From: Zhenpiania hominis
GTDB lineage: Bacteria; Bacillota; Clostridia; Peptostreptococcales; Anaerovoracaceae
Length of the DNA: 64,000 nt
Assembly (NCBI RefSeq): GCF_014333425.1
Contig: NZ_JACRYT010000006.1
Coordinates: 1-64,000 of the forward strand
Reading direction: 5' to 3'
Of this stretch, positions 34,393 to 43,065 are shown piece after piece. The position numbers were made by a program, and so were the translations under genes. Below the pieces are notes generated by a model. That model did no database searches, was not told where the DNA came from, and saw nothing but the letters and a program-made list of their open reading frames with translations. Within the stretch, counting starts at the first letter, position 1; every line of letters begins with the position of its first letter.

Positions 34393-35639
34393 TGACTTAC
34401 ATCTACCATTTTACCGCGTCCGGGCTGGAGGTGTTTACAATATGTTGTATGCTCAGTATATTACGGCAAAATTATTGGAATATAAAGAAGATTATAAGTA
34501 TAACTATAATATTGTCTTTGATAACTACACTTCTCGACGAGTGGGAGATTGATATAAATATTGGAGGGAATCTGTTATTAAGCGCAGTAATGATAAAATT
34601 ATTTTATCATTACAAAGTTTTTGAGGCTGTTTTCGATGCAGTCTGTAGTGTTACACTAGTAGCAACGGTGGAAATGCTGACGACGATGATTTGTTGTTAT
34701 ATAGATCCTTTATTTTTCGAAGATGAAAAGAAGGTTCTAATTTATTTGGTAGGTATTGTTGCTTTTTTTCTTATGATTTTGAAGGCAACAAGGAAAAGAA
34801 AAAAGATTTGGTTCTACTACCAAAAATACCAGAGTAGCATTTGGGTTATTTGTTTCAATTTTATTCTTATACAATTAGCAGAAATGTACAATTGGAATCA
34901 AACTGAAACGATGAACATTAGTATTGTAGCCTTGGTATTAGCAGCAGTTATTTCAAACATGCTGCTTGCCTTTAAGCTCATAAAAAATCAACAGCAGAAG
35001 GAAGAGCTGAATAAACAGAAAGAACTGATGGAACTTAAAGAGTCTTTTTTACAGCAGATGGCGGCAGAACAGCATGATTTCGCAAAACATCTTCGGGCAA
35101 TCAAAAGCCTTCTGAACGTCAGTGAGGATAGAGAGCGCAGATCGGAAGCAGCGGCTTATGTGGAAGAGCTGATTGCGGAGCGCGAAGGGAAAAAGAGCAT
35201 GATGTACGCGGGAGACGGTATTCTCTCAGCCATTTTACATGATAAGCGAAAAGAGGCGGAACGAAAAGGAGTTGCTTTCCACGTATTAGCGAGACAGACA
35301 GAAAAGAAACTCCCTCTTTCTCAGACAGAACAGGTGGAGCTGGTGGGAAATCTTCTGGACAATGCCTTTGAAGCGGTGGAGAGAATGGAAACAGAAAGGC
35401 GGAAAGTGTTCTTTGAAATAGGAGAGCGGAGAGGTACCGTGTTTCTTCAGACAATCAACAGCCTTCCGGAGGAAAGTCCGGCAGCCGAGCAGATGTTGGA
35501 GCGGGGCGTTTCTACAAAGCGGGGCCACCTGCGGGGATACGGCCTCGCCAACGTAAAGAATATCGTCGAAGCGCACGGCGGGCGCCTTGAAATTCAGAAA
35601 AACGATGAGATCATCGTAATCCGCGTCTTATTTCAGTAA
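34389..35639 (+). CDS. AgrC-like quorum-sensing histidine kinase
   Basis: A 416-residue sensor kinase. The first 195 residues hold about six membrane helices, as in AgrC, and are followed by a coiled linker and a GHKL kinase domain. The phosphate-accepting His is His229 in AEQHDFAKHLRAI. The N box ELVGNLLDNAFEA and the G box RGYGLANVK are present. It would bind the peptide made by AgrB/AgrD, encoded convergently just downstream. The membrane half is AT-richer than the kinase half. Partner regulator: the LytTR protein at 36504. Confidence 0.88.
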   Translation: MMTYIYHFTASGLEVFTICCMLSILRQNYWNIKKIISITIILSLITTLLDEWEIDINIGGNLLLSAVMIKLFYHYKVFEAVFDAVCSVTLVATVEMLTTMICCYIDPLFFEDEKKVLIYLVGIVAFFLMILKATRKRKKIWFYYQKYQSSIWVICFNFILIQLAEMYNWNQTETMNISIVALVLAAVISNMLLAFKLIKNQQQKEELNKQKELMELKESFLQQMAAEQHDFAKHLRAIKSLLNVSEDRERRSEAAAYVEELIAEREGKKSMMYAGDGILSAILHDKRKEAERKGVAFHVLARQTEKKLPLSQTEQVELVGNLLDNAFEAVERMETERRKVFFEIGERRGTVFLQTINSLPEESPAAEQMLERGVSTKRGHLRGYGLANVKNIVEAHGGRLEIQKNDEIIVIRVLFQ

Positions 35640-35762
35640 CTCTTCCGGGCAGTCCGGCTCACCATGGTGTAAGAATGTTGAAGTATTTGCAGCAGTGTCC
35701 GCAAAGAAAACCAGCGCTAAAGTGAAAACGGGCAGAACTTTATAAAGCATTTTTTTGAACAT
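35628..35762 (-). CDS. agrD: AgrD-like cyclic autoinducer pro-peptide
   Basis: A 44-residue pro-peptide found by reading the minus strand next to agrB. It has a basic, amphipathic leader (residues 1-20), a core ANTSTFLHH (25-33), and the charged tail GEPDCPEELLK, whose CPEEL matches the PKEL/PEEL recognition tail of AgrD. The ATG at 35762 has GGAGGT seven bases upstream. It overlaps agrB by 23 bases and its end runs 12 bases into the kinase gene on the other strand. The core has no Cys: Thr29 aligns with the ring Cys of staphylococcal AgrD and Ser28 is adjacent. A lactone rather than thiolactone is predicted. Confidence 0.82.
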   Translation of the reverse strand: MFKKMLYKVLPVFTLALVFFADTAANTSTFLHHGEPDCPEELLK

Positions 35763-36342
35763 CGTGTAGACCTCCAATCGATTTTTTATGTTTGAAATAG
35801 CGGTAGACAGACTGCGCGATCATTTGTACAGCCTGCAATACCAGATAGCATACCCCGCAGTTTTGCAAATAAGCCGGAGCCGGGGCAAATGTAAGGATCA
35901 GGCTCCAGGCAAGTGTAAAAAGGATCGACCATTTTTTACAGAGACGATAGCGCTCCTTTGTTTTAAACGGACGTTTGTAAGAGGCAATCGGAGAAAGCAG
36001 ACAGATGACGGCTGCGCAAATCCACAAAGCAGACAAAAAAACGGATTGCGAAATCGGCAGGCGCGGCAGTAGCAGAATTCCGAGACCCATAGTCACAAGC
36101 CCCATGCAGAAACAACCCACATTGGTTCTCATATGAATTCCCCCGGCAAAGGTACGAATTGTGCAGGACATTGCCAGCCATAAAAGAAACTCAGGAAAAT
36201 ATCCCGCGAGAAAAAACAGAATTCCGTAAAGAACCGTTTTGATCGATTCATTTCGTACAAGTTCCGAGGCATAAGAAATTTTCAGTCGATCCAGATCACT
36301 GAGTCCGGGCTGCGATAAAAGCAATTTCTTGAATTTTGCCAC
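35740..36342 (-). CDS. agrB: AgrB-like peptide-processing membrane protease
   Basis: An accessory gene regulator B protein of 200 residues with about five membrane segments. The catalytic pair is His70 and Cys77 in RTFAGGIHMRTNVGCF, with the same spacing as His77/Cys84 in Staphylococcus AgrB. It would cut the AgrD tail and cyclise the core. The start is GTG 36342 with AGGTGA upstream. It is divergent from the response regulator at 36504 across 161 bases. Confidence 0.9.
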   Translation of the reverse strand: MAKFKKLLLSQPGLSDLDRLKISYASELVRNESIKTVLYGILFFLAGYFPEFLLWLAMSCTIRTFAGGIHMRTNVGCFCMGLVTMGLGILLLPRLPISQSVFLSALWICAAVICLLSPIASYKRPFKTKERYRLCKKWSILFTLAWSLILTFAPAPAYLQNCGVCYLVLQAVQMIAQSVYRYFKHKKSIGGLHDVQKNAL

Positions 36343-36503
36343 GATTTCACCTGCTTTCCTTAATTAGAACGATTACTAAGTCTTTCAAACATCTCACTGC
36401 TGAATATAATGGGGAATGTCCGCTGGTTCAAGGGACGTGATATAAAATTACAGAATACGTCACAAAAGAGTCGAAGTATAAATAGGAACAGGAGATAAAG
36501 AAA
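36343..36503. promoter_or_regulatory. Divergent regulatory region between agrB and the LytTR regulator
   Basis: 161 noncoding bases that must contain promoters for agrB-agrD (minus) and the response regulator (plus). On the plus strand TATAAA occurs at about 36480 without a good -35, as seen for promoters that need a LytTR activator. I could not define clear paired LytTR sites. Confidence 0.35.
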
Positions 36504-37259
36504 ATGAAAGGATTGATTATTGAAGACGAAAAAGCAGACGCCGAAGATCTGCATGATTTATTGAGACACTTGCAGCCGGCCCTTTCCTGCAGAGTGTTTG
36601 AGGATGGAGAAATCGCGCTGAGATATATTAAGAGGCAGCAGGAAAAGATTGATGTTTTCTTCATTGATCGAAAGCTTCCTCAGATGGACGGCTTTACACT
36701 GGCTTCAAAAATTCGAGAAATTCCCGGATACACTTTGACGCCAATTGTCTTTGTAACCGGGTATTCCATGGGACAGCTGGACGCGTTTCACGAATATCAT
36801 TGCTACAGCTATTTGGTAAAGCCGTTGACAAAAGAATCGGTAGAACGCAGTATCGGCTCTCTGCTGCAAAATCTGGATCAGCAGCCGGCGCGCAGAAAAA
36901 TGAAACGAGTGATTCCTCTTACCATCGGAGATGAGCTTAAGTTTGTAGACGCGGGCGCGATTTTGGGAGTGGAAGTCCTGGGAAGGAACTGCTATGTTCA
37001 TGCGGGGAAACGCAGTTATCCTCTTTTGTATAAAAATATGGATACGGCGCTCAAAGAAATCGGGGAACCCTATTGCGTGCGATGCCACAGATCCTACGCA
37101 GTCAATTTAAAGAACGTAATCGATATTCAGAAACTGCGGAGAAATATCTGGGCGCCGGTCTTTTCGGTGGAAACAACCTTTCACTGTGAAATTAGCAAAT
37201 CTTATTATTCTAAAATCATGGAGCTTTATAAAGAAGTTCTTATAAAGGATCTTTTGTAA
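36504..37259 (+). CDS. LytTR-family response regulator (AgrA-like)
   Basis: A 251-residue regulator. The receiver domain (about 1-120) has the acidic pair IIEDE and phosphate-accepting Asp55 in FFIDRKLPQMDG. The LytTR DNA-binding domain (about 140-245) shows FVDAGAILGVEVLGRNCYVH and VRCHRSYAVNL. It is the likely output partner of the kinase at 34389, although the two are in different operons with agrBD between them. Confidence 0.9.
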   Translation: MKGLIIEDEKADAEDLHDLLRHLQPALSCRVFEDGEIALRYIKRQQEKIDVFFIDRKLPQMDGFTLASKIREIPGYTLTPIVFVTGYSMGQLDAFHEYHCYSYLVKPLTKESVERSIGSLLQNLDQQPARRKMKRVIPLTIGDELKFVDAGAILGVEVLGRNCYVHAGKRSYPLLYKNMDTALKEIGEPYCVRCHRSYAVNLKNVIDIQKLRRNIWAPVFSVETTFHCEISKSYYSKIMELYKEVLIKDLL

Positions 37260-37280
37260 GAGTCGGGATTTGAATTCCGC

Positions 37281-37314
37281 AGCCTTCCGTTAAAAAAACA
37301 CGGGAGGCTTTTTT
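37281..37314 (+). terminator. Terminator after the LytTR regulator
   Basis: AGCCTTCCGT (37281-37290) pairs with ACGGGAGGCT (37300-37309), followed by a T-run. Confidence 0.85.
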
Positions 37315-37351
37315 CATTGTATATTTGGTTGGCTTGAATATTCAGTAAGAT

Positions 37352-37423
37352 TGAATAAATATGCGTACACTATAATAAAAATCCTAAAAAGCTATTGATT
37401 TTTCGGAAAAATAAAGGTATGAT
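37352..37423 (+). promoter_or_regulatory. Promoter region of argC with an ARG-box-like site
   Basis: A promoter is seen as TTGATT (37395-37400) and TATGAT (37418-37423) with a 17-base spacer. Upstream, TGAATAAATATGCG (37352-37365) matches the ArgR half-operator pattern TGNATWWWWATNCA except for the last base. It would allow ArgR repression by arginine. Only one box was found. Confidence 0.5.
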
Positions 37424-37473
37424 AGTGTGTATATTTTTCATTTACCTTGCTAAGGTGATAAAGGAGACAGCAA

Positions 37474-38433
37474 ATGAAGAAACCTTTTAAAATTTTTATT
37501 GACGGCGGCGAAGGAACGACTGGTCTGAAGATCCACGAACGGTTCCGGGGAAGGCAGGATCTGGAGCTTTTACAGATTGAGGAAGAAAAGCGCAAAGACC
37601 CTGAGCAAAGGCGGCGGCGAATCAATGAATCGGACATTACCTTTCTCTGTCTGCCCGACGCGGCGGCAAGAGAAGCGGTTTCTATGATAGAGAAAGATAA
37701 CGACCATACGAAGATCATCGACGCTTCTACGGCGCATCGTATTTCCCCGGACTGGGCATACGGATTTCCTGAGCTTTCAGGGGAGCACAGAGAGCGAATC
37801 CGGACTTCCAGCCGGGTGGCGGTGCCGGGCTGTTATGCCAGCGGATTTATTTCCTGCGTATACCCTCTTGTGCAAGCAGGCGTGATGCCAAGGGATTATC
37901 CGGTCACCTGCCATGGCATTTCCGGATACAGCGGAGCGGGAAAGAAGATGATCGCGGTTATGGAAGGCGGCGATAAGCCCAGGGAATGTGAGTCTCCCAG
38001 ACAGTACGCTCTGGGGCAGAGCCACAAACATCTTCCGGAGATGCAGAAGATCTGCGGGCTTTCTTACAAGCCGATGTTCAATCCGATTGTGGATGATTAT
38101 TACAGCGGAATGGTGGTATCGGTGCCCCTGCATGTACGGTGCCTTGCGAAACCATATACAGTGGAAGAAATTCACCGGATTCTCAGCGAACACTATGCGG
38201 GACAGACCTTTGTCAAGGTGATGGAACCGGGCGGGACGGAAACCTTAAAAGACGGATTCCTTCCGGCGAATACGCTGGCGGACACCAATCTGATGCAAAT
38301 TTTCGTCTGCGGAAACGAAGAGCAGATTCTGATCGCTTCCCGTCTCGATAATCTGGGAAAAGGCGCTTCCGGCGCGGCGGTGCAGTGCATGAATATTATG
38401 ATGGGGATTGATGAAACCACCGGATTGCTTTAG
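37474..38433 (+). CDS. argC: N-acetyl-gamma-glutamyl-phosphate reductase
   Basis: Reduces N-acetylglutamyl phosphate to the semialdehyde with NADPH, third step of arginine synthesis. At 319 residues it is the short (type 2) form. It starts FKIFIDGGEGTTGLKI and has the catalytic Cys120 in VAVPGCYASGF. It leads argC-argJ-argB-argD, but an unusual 221-base leader separates it from argJ. Confidence 0.93.
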   Translation: MKKPFKIFIDGGEGTTGLKIHERFRGRQDLELLQIEEEKRKDPEQRRRRINESDITFLCLPDAAAREAVSMIEKDNDHTKIIDASTAHRISPDWAYGFPELSGEHRERIRTSSRVAVPGCYASGFISCVYPLVQAGVMPRDYPVTCHGISGYSGAGKKMIAVMEGGDKPRECESPRQYALGQSHKHLPEMQKICGLSYKPMFNPIVDDYYSGMVVSVPLHVRCLAKPYTVEEIHRILSEHYAGQTFVKVMEPGGTETLKDGFLPANTLADTNLMQIFVCGNEEQILIASRLDNLGKGASGAAVQCMNIMMGIDETTGLL

Positions 38434-38446
38434 AACGAAGCGGTGA

Positions 38447-38613
38447 TTTGTATCCTGTGGCGGCAATTTAAGCCAAATGGATACAAAAGTTTCCCCTTTG
38501 GAAGCTTACGATTTTGAGAAAAGCGGAACTGAAGCGGATTTTCATAAGAATGAATCCGCAAGCCCATTACTTTTGTATCCACCTGGGGCATTTCTCAGGC
38601 AGGGGATACAAAA
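38447..38613 (+). promoter_or_regulatory. Structured leader between argC and argJ with reiterated stems
   Basis: Four copies of one 9-base word occur in alternating orientation: TTTGTATCC (38447-38455), GGATACAAA (38479-38487), TTTGTATCC (38572-38580) and GGATACAAA (38604-38612). Neighbouring copies form hairpins 1-2 and 3-4. Copies 2 and 3 can pair instead, with two more bases, as an alternative structure. A third stem, GCGGATT/AATCCGC (38534-38540, 38553-38559), lies between. No T-run follows. This looks like an mRNA switch or processing element controlling argJ-argB-argD separately from argC. It matches no riboswitch class I know. Confidence 0.55.
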
Positions 38614-38654
38614 TTCAAAAAATAAACATTGAGGACAGAAAGGATAAGGAAAAG

Positions 38655-39872
38655 ATGAATTATATTGACGGAGGAGTGTGCGCTCCGGCAGGTTTTCAGG
38701 CGGCCGGCGTGCATTGCGGAATCAGAAGCAAAAACACAGAGAAAAAGGATCTGGCGCTGATCGTCAGTGACAGATTGTGCAGCGCGGCGGCTGTATATAC
38801 GACGAATAAAGTAAAGGGCGCGCCCATCGCGGTGACGAAAGCCCATCTGGAAAATAGAAAAGCCCAGGCGGTAATCTGCAACAGCGGAAATGCCAACACC
38901 TGCGCGCCCAACGGACGGGAAATCGCGGAGAAAACCTGCCAGCTGACCGCCGAATATACCGGCATCCCGGCAGAAGATATTATCGTTTGCTCCACCGGAG
39001 TCATCGGGGAACCTCTCAGCATGGAGCCTTTTGAACGCGGCATGGGCCCCCTTGTCCAGGCTCTGAGCGCGGACGGGGGAACGATGGCGGCGGAAGCCAT
39101 TATGACCACAGATACCGTTTCCAAGGAATGTGCCGTAGAATTTGAACTGGGCGGCAAAACCTGCCATATTGGCGCGACGGCAAAGGGAAGCGGCATGATT
39201 AACCCCAATATGGCAACCATGCTTTCCTTTATTGCCACGGACGCGGCTGTTTCCCCGGAAATGCTGCAAAAAGCCTTGTCGGAAGACATTAAAGATACAT
39301 ACAACCAGCTTAGCGTGGACGGAGATACCTCCACCAACGATACGGTGGCGATTATGGCCAACGGAGCGGCGGGAAACAAAGAGATTACAGAAGAAGGACC
39401 GGAATTTGAGACCTTCTGCCGCGCCCTGAGAATGGTAACCGAGGTACTGACCAAAAAACTTGCCAGAGACGGAGAAGGCGCCACAAAACTCATCGAATGC
39501 CAGGTGAAAGGCGCGCCGGATGCAGATGCCGCGAGAATCCTCTCAAAATCTGTAATTTCTTCGGATTTGTTTAAGTCCGCTATGTTCGGGGAGGACGCCA
39601 ATTGGGGAAGAGTACTCTGCTCCCTGGGCTATGCGAGAGCCGACTTTGACGCCAGCGATATTCAGGTAGAAATGGGTTCTGGGAAAGGCGTGATAAAAGT
39701 CTGCGAACATTCGGCACTGTATCCCCACAGCGAAGAAGAGGCGGCGGAAATTTTGGCGGAAGAAGAGATTACAATTTATGTGGATTTGCATCAGGGCAAG
39801 GGCGAGGCAAAAGCCTGGGGCTGTGATTTAACCTACGATTATGTTAAAATAAACGGGGATTATCGTTCATAA
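38655..39872 (+). CDS. argJ: Bifunctional glutamate N-acetyltransferase / ornithine acetyltransferase
   Basis: Recycles the acetyl group between acetylornithine and glutamate, and may also start the pathway from acetyl-CoA. The 405-residue precursor cleaves itself before Thr188 in KGSGMINPNMATML to give alpha and beta subunits. The oxyanion-forming STGVIG motif (about residue 113) is present. The ATG at 38655, after AAGGAAAAG, agrees with the family N-terminus; the open frame extending to 38514 runs through the hairpin leader and is not coding. Confidence 0.94.
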   Translation: MNYIDGGVCAPAGFQAAGVHCGIRSKNTEKKDLALIVSDRLCSAAAVYTTNKVKGAPIAVTKAHLENRKAQAVICNSGNANTCAPNGREIAEKTCQLTAEYTGIPAEDIIVCSTGVIGEPLSMEPFERGMGPLVQALSADGGTMAAEAIMTTDTVSKECAVEFELGGKTCHIGATAKGSGMINPNMATMLSFIATDAAVSPEMLQKALSEDIKDTYNQLSVDGDTSTNDTVAIMANGAAGNKEITEEGPEFETFCRALRMVTEVLTKKLARDGEGATKLIECQVKGAPDADAARILSKSVISSDLFKSAMFGEDANWGRVLCSLGYARADFDASDIQVEMGSGKGVIKVCEHSALYPHSEEEAAEILAEEEITIYVDLHQGKGEAKAWGCDLTYDYVKINGDYRS

Positions 39873-39885
39873 GGAGGGCTAAGCG

Positions 39886-40782
39886 GTGGTAAATCAAAAG
39901 TATTTAGATAAAGCGGAAGTCTTAGTCGAAGCCCTGCCGTACATTCAGCGGTTCAATCGTAAAATTATCGTTATTAAATATGGCGGCAGCGCGATGCTGG
40001 ACGAAGAGCTGAAGAAAAAAGTCATTGAAGACGTCGTACTATTAAAGCTGGTCGGCTTTAAGCCGATTATCGTTCACGGCGGAGGAAAGGAAATCAGCCG
40101 GTGGGTGGAAAAAGTGGGGATGGAGCCTCGCTTCATAAAGGGCCTGCGGGTAACAGATGAGGATACGATGGAACTGGTGGAAATGGTTCTGGGCAAAGTT
40201 AATAAAGAACTGGTGACCCTGGTTCAGTCTCTGGGGGTAAAAGCCGTCGGCGTCAGCGGAAAAGACGGCGGGATGCTCCAGGTGTCCAAAAAGCAGGTGG
40301 AAGGCGGAGATATCGGTTATGTAGGGCGGATTGAGGAAGTAAACCCAAAGGTTCTGTATGATCTGCTGGAAAAAGACTTTCTGCCGATTGTATTCCCGGT
40401 GGGACTGGACGAACATTTTCATACCTACAACATTAACGCCGATGACGCGGCCTGCGCCATCGCGAAATCGGTCAACGCGGAAAAGCTGGCGTTCCTGACA
40501 GACATTGACGGCGTATATAAAGATCCGGATGATCCGAAAACTCTGATCCCGGAACTTTATGTAAATGAGGCGGAGCAGCTGATTGAGGATGGATATATCG
40601 GAGGGGGAATGCTTCCGAAACTCAACAACTGTATTGACGCGATCCGCTGCGGCGTCTCCAGAGTCCATATCCTTGACGGGCGAATCCCTCACAGTATGCT
40701 GCTTGAAATTTTTACGGACAAGGGAGCCGGAACGGCGATTTTATGCGAAAGAGAGGCGAAATACTACAATGAAGAAGATTGA
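39886..40782 (+). CDS. argB: Acetylglutamate kinase
   Basis: Phosphorylates N-acetylglutamate, second step of arginine synthesis. It has the amino acid kinase motifs [21 protein letters not shown] and FLTDIDGVY over 298 residues. The N-terminal helix (about residues 1-20) is the type found in hexameric, arginine-inhibited enzymes. GTG start at 39886 with GGAGGG upstream. It overlaps argD by 14 bases. Confidence 0.95.
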   Translation: MVNQKYLDKAEVLVEALPYIQRFNRKIIVIKYGGSAMLDEELKKKVIEDVVLLKLVGFKPIIVHGGGKEISRWVEKVGMEPRFIKGLRVTDEDTMELVEMVLGKVNKELVTLVQSLGVKAVGVSGKDGGMLQVSKKQVEGGDIGYVGRIEEVNPKVLYDLLEKDFLPIVFPVGLDEHFHTYNINADDAACAIAKSVNAEKLAFLTDIDGVYKDPDDPKTLIPELYVNEAEQLIEDGYIGGGMLPKLNNCIDAIRCGVSRVHILDGRIPHSMLLEIFTDKGAGTAILCEREAKYYNEED

Positions 40783-41938
40783 TGTCAAAAAGATGGACCG
40801 GGAGAAAATCGTAGGCACCTACGGGCGTTTTGATCTGGTGGCGGATCATGGAAAGGGCGCCGTATGCGTCGATGAGGAAGGAAAGGAATATATCGACTTT
40901 ACCGCGGGGATCGGCGTGAACTCCCTGGGATTCTGTGACGATGAATGGGTAAAGGCGGTCACGAAACAGCTCAAAAAACTGCAGCACGTTTCCAATCTTT
41001 TCTATACAGAACCGCAGGCGCGGGTCGCGGATATTCTGACTCAAAGAACCGGTATGAAAAAAGTCTTTTTCGCCAATTCCGGCGCGGAAGCAAATGAAGT
41101 AGCTATCAAAACAGCCCGCAAATACAGTAACAACAAGTACGGAAATGATATCAACTGGATTGTGACGCTGGAAAACTCTTTTCACGGGAGAACCATGGGC
41201 ACGATTACCGCTACCGGCCAGGATGCCTATCATAAGGATTTTTATCCATTTTTGGGACATTTCGCTTACTGCAGGCCGGATGATATTGACGATCTTTATG
41301 AGAAAGTAACGGATCAGACCTGTGCCATTATGATGGAAATGGTGCAGGGAGAGGGAGGCGTTGTCAATCTCAGTAAGGAGTTTGTCAAGGCCGCGGAAGA
41401 ATTGTGCCAGAGAAAGGATATGCTGCTGATTATCGATGAGGTTCAGACCGGGATCGGCAGAACGGGAAAACTGTTCGCCTATGAATATTTTGACGTAAAA
41501 CCGGACATCGTAACCTTTGCCAAGGGAATTGGCGGAGGACTTCCTATCGGCGGCGCCCTGTTCGGCGAGCGGGCCTGCGATGTGCTGAAACCCGGAAACC
41601 ACGGCACGACCTATGGAGGGAACCCCGTAGCCTGCGCCGGCGCGTTGGAAGTGCTGAACCGCATTGACGATGCCTTTTTAACGGAAGTAGAGAAAAAAGG
41701 TGTCTATTTTAAGGAAAAACTGTCGGCAATTCCGGAGGTATCTTCCATTTCCGGCATGGGCCTGATGATAGGTGTTGAATTGAAGAAAAAGAATGCCAAA
41801 GACGCGGTGAACGAAGCATTGGAAAAAGGCCTGATGATCCTGACAGCAAAGGAAAAAATCCGGCTTCTGCCGCCCCTTACAATTACCTATGAAGAGATCG
41901 ACAAAGGTCTGAAAATCTTAGAAGATGTCTTAAAATAG
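40769..41938 (+). CDS. argD: Acetylornithine aminotransferase
   Basis: A class III PLP aminotransferase of 389 residues, fourth step of arginine synthesis. Visible are [33 protein letters not shown], the Asp of [15 protein letters not shown], and the PLP lysine in [16 protein letters not shown] 40769 lies inside the end of argB and has a weak ribosome site, so it depends on coupling. The arginine genes argF, argG and argH are not in the window. Confidence 0.93.
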   Translation: MKKIDVKKMDREKIVGTYGRFDLVADHGKGAVCVDEEGKEYIDFTAGIGVNSLGFCDDEWVKAVTKQLKKLQHVSNLFYTEPQARVADILTQRTGMKKVFFANSGAEANEVAIKTARKYSNNKYGNDINWIVTLENSFHGRTMGTITATGQDAYHKDFYPFLGHFAYCRPDDIDDLYEKVTDQTCAIMMEMVQGEGGVVNLSKEFVKAAEELCQRKDMLLIIDEVQTGIGRTGKLFAYEYFDVKPDIVTFAKGIGGGLPIGGALFGERACDVLKPGNHGTTYGGNPVACAGALEVLNRIDDAFLTEVEKKGVYFKEKLSAIPEVSSISGMGLMIGVELKKKNAKDAVNEALEKGLMILTAKEKIRLLPPLTITYEEIDKGLKILEDVLK

Positions 41939-41974
41939 CTTTACGCCTATAGAATAAAAAGCCTTCGGTCTGCG

Positions 41975-42045
41975 CATAAATAAGATAGGGAAGAAACGCC
42001 CGCGCTTAAGGGGAGCAAAGCGAGGATGCGAGGACCTTATTTATG
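41975..42045 (+). promoter_or_regulatory. Long-range inverted repeat that covers the sigG start codon
   Basis: CATAAATAAG (41975-41984) is a perfect complement of CTTATTTATG (42036-42045), whose last three bases are the sigG ATG. The ribosome site GAGGA lies in the 51-base loop, which can fold further (GCGCTT...AAGCG). In RNA the start codon would be paired, so translation of sigG may need unfolding. Confidence 0.5.
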
Positions 42046-42813
42046 GCTAACAAGGTTGAAATCTGTGGGGTGAATACGGCAAAACTGCCCCGCTATAGGG
42101 ACAAAGAGATGATGGAAATGATCGAAAAGGTCAAGGCGGGAGATGAAGAGGTAAGAGAGGAATTTATAAAAGGGAATCTGCGTCTTGTGTTAAGCGTAAT
42201 TCAGAGATTTAACAATCGGGGAGAAAATCCCGATGATCTGTTCCAGGTGGGATGCATCGGACTGATTAAAGCCCTGGATAATTTCGACACATCCCATGGC
42301 GTAAAATTCAGCACCTATGCGGTGCCAATGATTATCGGAGAAGTGCGGAGGTATCTTCGGGATAACAATAGTATCCGTGTATCCCGTTCTCTTCGGGATA
42401 CGGCATACAAAGCGCTGCAGGCAAAGGAAAAGCTGGAGCGTCTGCTGCAGCGGGAGCCTAACGTGACGGAAATTGCCAAAGAACTGGATATGAAGCGGGA
42501 AGATATCGTGTTGGCGTTGGATTCCATCCAGGATCCGATTTCACTATTTGAACCGGTCTTTCACGATAACGGAGATGCGGTCTATGTGATGGATCAGGTC
42601 AAAGATATGAAGAATACAGACGCCAAGTGGATTGAGAATATCTCCCTGTCTGAAGCGATGAAAAAGCTTTCCCCCAGGGAACGGAATATTCTTACGATGC
42701 GTTTCTTTGAGGGAAAGACCCAGATGGAAGTGGCCCAGGAAATTTCCATCAGCCAGGCGCAGGTATCCAGATTGGAAAAAAACGCGCTTAAATACATGCG
42801 CAAATACGTGTAG
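42043..42813 (+). CDS. sigG: Late forespore sigma factor SigG
   Basis: A sigma-70 family factor of 256 residues. The N-terminus NKVEICGVNTAKLP is a SigG hallmark, also recognised by anti-sigma factors. Region 2 shows FQVGCIGLIKALDNFD and region 4 shows ISISQAQVSRLEKNALKYM. It drives late forespore genes including germination and DNA protection. Unlike Bacillus, spoIIGA and sigE are not beside it; it follows the arginine genes with its own leader. Confidence 0.93.
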   Translation: MANKVEICGVNTAKLPRYRDKEMMEMIEKVKAGDEEVREEFIKGNLRLVLSVIQRFNNRGENPDDLFQVGCIGLIKALDNFDTSHGVKFSTYAVPMIIGEVRRYLRDNNSIRVSRSLRDTAYKALQAKEKLERLLQREPNVTEIAKELDMKREDIVLALDSIQDPISLFEPVFHDNGDAVYVMDQVKDMKNTDAKWIENISLSEAMKKLSPRERNILTMRFFEGKTQMEVAQEISISQAQVSRLEKNALKYMRKYV

Positions 42814-42853
42814 ACACTGGAAGCACCACCAGGAAAGGCAATTGAAAATGTGT

Positions 42854-42912
42854 CCCCTTTTCAGATGTAGAAACAGAAAACTATATTTGAAAAGGGGCCT
42901 TTTATAATTTTT
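42854..42912 (+). terminator. Terminator after sigG
   Basis: CCCCTTTTCA (42854-42863) pairs with TGAAAAGGGG (42888-42897) across a 24-base loop, followed by CCTTTTATAATTTTT. Confidence 0.75.
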
Positions 42913-42988
42913 GCAATCGATAAAATTATCCATAATTTATGGGTGTTTTCTTGAACATAGATTTTATGCTTGTCTAAGGCCTTTTCCC

Positions 42989-43018
42989 TTGACTTCTCTG
43001 ATCCAAAGGGGATATACT
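42989..43018 (+). promoter_or_regulatory. Promoter of the TPR-DUF4037-DUF4125 genes
   Basis: TTGACT (42989-42994) and TATACT (43013-43018), spacer 18 bases, about 48 bases before the TPR start. Confidence 0.65.
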
Positions 43019-43065
43019 TGAGTATAAAATGAAAACGGTTACAATCATAGAAAGGGGGAAGAAGG

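Noticed and set aside
34370..34552. Small plus-strand frame overlapping the start of the AgrC-like kinase
   Set aside because: It overlaps the kinase in another frame and has no ribosome site or family resemblance.
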